The notes under the pieces were generated by a model. It was not told the origin of the DNA and made no database searches. It saw nothing but the letters and a program-made list of their open reading frames with translations. Below are positions 60,978 to 64,000 of a stretch of 64,000 bases of DNA, one piece after another; positions within the stretch are counted from its first letter, which is position 1; each line of letters opens with the position of its first letter. A program made the position numbers and the translations under genes. The stretch spans positions 2,466,001-2,530,000 of the forward strand of contig NZ_JAFBCK010000001.1 in NCBI RefSeq assembly GCF_016907695.1, given 5' to 3'. This stretch comes from Actinokineospora baliensis. Its GTDB lineage: Bacteria > Actinomycetota > Actinomycetes > Mycobacteriales > Pseudonocardiaceae.

Positions 60978-63900
60978 GTGCCCGATGTGCCCCCCGACGC
61001 CGTGACGCCTCTGATCGCCTGCACCGCGGTGGCCGCACAGGACCTCGCCGCCGCGCGAGTGGCCGAGCGGACCTTCCTCGACCACCACCCCAGCGCCCGG
61101 TTCGTGATCCTGCTGGTCGACGGCGAACGGTCAGAGGGGGTCCTGGTCCCCGAAGACATCGGCGTGCACCCGGCGGAACTCGCCGACCTCGCGACCGGCC
61201 ACACCGCGGCGGAGGCTTGCGCGGCGCTGCGGCCGAGGCTGCTGGAATCGCTGCTGGCCAACCACACCTGCCCGGTGCTCTACCTGGCACCTTGGACGCG
61301 GGTGTACGCGCCCTTCGCGAACACCATCACCGCGGCGCTGGACGATGTCGCGCTCGTCTTGGTCCCCAGGGTGCTGCGCCCGCTACCCGCTGACGGGCTG
61401 CGCCCCACCCAACAAGAGCTGCTGGGCGCGGGCATCTATGACGACGGCCTCATCGGCGTCACCCATGGCGTCGAACCCTTCTTGCACGCATGGGCGGAAG
61501 CCTGCCTTGCGGACCCCAGCCGAGCTGGTGCGTTCCTCGACGGCGCGCCTGCCATGGTCGACCACCACGTCTTGCGGGATCCCGGCCTAGGGCTCTCGTC
61601 CTGGAACGCAGCACAACGCGCACTAGCCCGTGACTCGTCCAGCAGCCTTACTGCTGGCGGTGTTGTCCTACGCACCGCCACCTTCAAGGGCTTCGACCCG
61701 GCCAAGCCTTGGCTTCTTACGGCCGACATCACCGACGACCCGCGGGTCTTGCTCTCCGAACACCCCCTGTTGTCCGCAGTCGTCACGGACTACGCCAACG
61801 AGATCGACGACGTCTACGACCTCCCTCAGCCGACAGTGCGTTTCGGCAAGCTCGCAGATGGCACGCTGTTCCCCGCGCCACTGCGCGCCGCCTATCGCGC
61901 TGCCCGCTCCTCCCAAGACTCGCCCCCGCCCGCCGGTGTCGACCCCGCGGGCTTCTTGCGCTGGGCATGCGCACCCGAGCCAGGCACGCCAGACGCGACC
62001 AAGTGGGCTTTGGCCCTCTGGGAAGAAGACCCGGACCTGCGCGAACGGTTCCCCGATCCGTTTGGAGTGGATACCGCCGCCTATCGCGATTGGTGCGCGA
62101 CCGATGCCGTGCTCAGCGGGCGCCTGCACCAACGCGCGGTCCCCGGGCAGCACACCATCGACGTCACGCTCATCGACCAGATCGGCGTGTCCGTCATGGG
62201 CGTCGGCCCATTGGCCGACCGCGTGCGCCTAGCCGCGGAAGCGTCCGGCTTGCCCATCTCCAACGAGCCCATCTACCCGGTCGTCCTCGCCTGCGGGGGG
62301 CAGACCGGCCTGCCACGGCAGCGGCACATCATCGCCGTCCGCGATGACTTCACCCCGATCCCGTTCCGCGCCGACGAACGTTGGCTTGTCTGGCCCACCG
62401 TCGCCCCCGCCCCCGACGGCATAGCGACGCACACGGTCCCTCTTCCGCTACCTGACCCGGGCGCGCGCGACGAGGTTGCCCGCGACCAGGCCAGACATCG
62501 CCTAGGCGCAGGCGACGAGCCAACCTTCGTGGCCTTCGCGGACCGCGGCGACGACCTCTTGGCCGCGTTCGCCGCAGCCTTCCCCGACCGCGACGACGTT
62601 CGCCTGGTCCTCTTGGTGCCTTCAGCCTTCGCCCGCTCCGAAGGCGCGGAGAGACTCCGCCTCTCTGCGGGAACCGACCCCAGGGTTCGGCTGGTTTCCG
62701 AGGAGTCCGCGTTCACCGCCATCGCCGACGCGGCGACCTGGGTGCTGTCCCTGGACCAACCCGACAGCCCGGACACCGCGCGGATCAACCGGTGGCTGGC
62801 GGAGGTGTCCCTGCGCGGCGTCCCGACCATCACGCTGGCCGGGAGCACCGCTGCTGACCTGCTAGGACCCGACAGCTGTGTGCCACTGCCGACCGATGAG
62901 TTCGCGGCCGACACGATGGTTGCCGGTGCCATCCGGGACTTGGTCGACGACCACGCCACTGCGGACAAGATCGGCTCCGCGGCCCGCACCCACGTTCTCG
63001 AGCGGTTGGCACCTGCCGCCGCTGGTGCTGCGGTTCGTAGGCGCGTGGAACTCGCCTATCGCAGTTGGCGCGCAGGCCGCGCTCTTGCCGTCGCTACCGA
63101 GGACGACCCGCTACGCGCACTACGCGCCGCTAGGCACGCACTGCACCGCCGTCCCGACACAGACGTCGGTCACAAGATCCCCATGGCGCCGCAACTGCGC
63201 CGCGCGGTCCTACGCGTGCTCAACCACTACGACGCCCACCTCACCTCGGTGCTCGCATCGCTCATCGACGGCATAGAGCGCACGGCGGTTGAGCTCGTCG
63301 AACGCCAAGACAGGCTCTCTAGCGCGGGAGCGGGACTCGACACGGATCTGCTTCGCGCCGACCTCGACCTCGTCGTCGAACGGATGGGCCAACTGGGCAA
63401 GCAGGTCTCTGCCACCGGCGAGGAGGTTGTCCGCCTACGGGGGGAGACGACTGTCGGTGCAAGAGCCATTGATGACCTCGCTGCGCAGATCCGTGACATG
63501 CCCGCGCGCGAGCAGCACGACAACTCCGACGAGGTCCACAAGCTGACCGCCGCCCTAGCGGCGAGCAACGCGCGGCTCGATGCACTAGAAGCACGGCTGA
63601 CCACCCAACAAGCCGAGGCTGACAGCAGGCTCGCGATGGGCTCTTGGTCCGCTGATCAGGCTCTACGTGCGACTGACGCACTCCGCCGTGTCGTCGTCCG
63701 ACAGCATGAGCGCGCGATCTCAGTCGACGTCCCGAGCGCACCCGTCCTCTGTGACGCGGGGCTCCTACGGCTGCCGTCGCAGGACAGCATCATGTCCGCG
63801 GTCCTATCGAGCAACGGGGTCTGGGAGCCGGAGATCGCGGAACTGGTCGACTCGCTCATAGAGCCCGACAGCGTCTTCCTCGACGTGGGTGGGTACGTCG

Positions 63901-64000
63901 GCTACCACGCCATCCGGGTGCTCAGCCGCTTGGGCACCAGCGGCACCGTCGTGGTCGTCGAGCCCGACCCGGACGCAGTGAAGTTGTTGCGCCACAACGT
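60978..64000 (+). CDS. Large glycosyltransferase-coiled coil-FkbM methyltransferase protein (partial)
   Basis: An uninterrupted frame from GTG 60978 runs off the window, at least 1007 codons. Residues 1-340 resemble the GT-A-like nucleotide-sugar transferase domain with DDGLIGVTHG, FLHAWAEA and FKGFDPAKPW elements. Residues ~370-690 look like a GT-B-type half. Residues ~760-915 form a charged coiled coil. From ~residue 925 an FkbM-type SAM methyltransferase begins, with motif I FLDVGGYVGYH around D969 and VVVEPDPDA after it. Such multidomain proteins build or methylate surface glycans. No signal peptide is present. The stretch 61,380-63,700 has relaxed codon use. Confidence 0.78.
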   Translation, partial: MPDVPPDAVTPLIACTAVAAQDLAAARVAERTFLDHHPSARFVILLVDGERSEGVLVPEDIGVHPAELADLATGHTAAEACAALRPRLLESLLANHTCPVLYLAPWTRVYAPFANTITAALDDVALVLVPRVLRPLPADGLRPTQQELLGAGIYDDGLIGVTHGVEPFLHAWAEACLADPSRAGAFLDGAPAMVDHHVLRDPGLGLSSWNAAQRALARDSSSSLTAGGVVLRTATFKGFDPAKPWLLTADITDDPRVLLSEHPLLSAVVTDYANEIDDVYDLPQPTVRFGKLADGTLFPAPLRAAYRAARSSQDSPPPAGVDPAGFLRWACAPEPGTPDATKWALALWEEDPDLRERFPDPFGVDTAAYRDWCATDAVLSGRLHQRAVPGQHTIDVTLIDQIGVSVMGVGPLADRVRLAAEASGLPISNEPIYPVVLACGGQTGLPRQRHIIAVRDDFTPIPFRADERWLVWPTVAPAPDGIATHTVPLPLPDPGARDEVARDQARHRLGAGDEPTFVAFADRGDDLLAAFAAAFPDRDDVRLVLLVPSAFARSEGAERLRLSAGTDPRVRLVSEESAFTAIADAATWVLSLDQPDSPDTARINRWLAEVSLRGVPTITLAGSTAADLLGPDSCVPLPTDEFAADTMVAGAIRDLVDDHATADKIGSAARTHVLERLAPAAAGAAVRRRVELAYRSWRAGRALAVATEDDPLRALRAARHALHRRPDTDVGHKIPMAPQLRRAVLRVLNHYDAHLTSVLASLIDGIERTAVELVERQDRLSSAGAGLDTDLLRADLDLVVERMGQLGKQVSATGEEVVRLRGETTVGARAIDDLAAQIRDMPAREQHDNSDEVHKLTAALAASNARLDALEARLTTQQAEADSRLAMGSWSADQALRATDALRRVVVRQHERAISVDVPSAPVLCDAGLLRLPSQDSIMSAVLSSNGVWEPEIAELVDSLIEPDSVFLDVGGYVGYHAIRVLSRLGTSGTVVVVEPDPDAVKLLRHN

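Overview
The window is about 70% or more G+C and reads as chromosome of a high-GC actinobacterium, most likely Pseudonocardiales (Actinokineospora, Saccharothrix or Amycolatopsis relatives). This rests on GTG and TTG starts, 4-nt GTGA/ATGA gene overlaps, leaderless-type promoters, an F420 reductase, SecA2, the LprG/P55 pair, and a gene set (cobD, SURF1, LMW-PTP, cobC, Nif3, zinc-ribbon, RNase H/phosphatase, panB, Hip1-like hydrolases, glnA2) that resembles the Mycobacterium tuberculosis Rv2222c-Rv2236c block from memory. No tRNA, rRNA, integrase, IS element or CRISPR array was seen.

Layout: 1-6.3 kb holds a K+ channel with an RCK domain, a small membrane protein, a secreted-type zinc metallopeptidase, a DUF2207 membrane protein and an LPXTG wall-anchored four-repeat protein. 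6.3-9.8 kb holds an M16 peptidase pair split by an array of decayed tandem copies of the first gene's own 3' end. 10-13.5 kb holds NudC and a gluconate locus (gntP, gntK and a divergent FadR-type regulator with a candidate operator inside the gntK promoter). 13.5-21.6 kb is a four-gene, translationally coupled Wadjet type II (JetABCD) anti-plasmid system; its JetD appears to lack the TOPRIM glutamate. 21.7-29.2 kb is housekeeping: cobD, SURF1, fructosamine kinase, LMW-PTP, cobC, Nif3, zinc-ribbon protein, RNase H/phosphatase, and ssuE with a Cys/Arg-ending leader peptide.

29.4-38.4 kb carries rnpB, then a compact operon that looks like a minimal Gram-positive type IV secretion machine: VirB2-like and VirB3/PrgI-like proteins, VirB4 ATPase, VirB6/TrbL-like membrane protein, VirB8/TcpC-like protein, and a lytic transglycosylase-NlpC/P60 hydrolase. 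Two small conserved-looking proteins follow. No relaxase, coupling protein or integrase is present. After it come two tandem M48 peptidases, again followed by decayed copies of a gene 3' end.

41-64 kb holds panB, a prolyl aminopeptidase, nadE behind a perfect palindrome, an RNB ribonuclease, an F420:NADP reductase, a metal/cobalamin receptor-like protein, secA2, two tandem Hip1-like lipoprotein hydrolases, a GNAT protein, the LprG/P55 lipid-export operon, a GlxA-type regulator divergent from an MFS transporter, and glnA2. The window ends inside a very large glycosyltransferase/coiled-coil/FkbM methyltransferase protein.

The least ordinary features are the two 3'-end duplication arrays (7.6-8.3 kb and 38.4-38.7 kb), the relaxase-less T4SS-like operon, and the Wadjet II locus with a possibly altered nuclease subunit.
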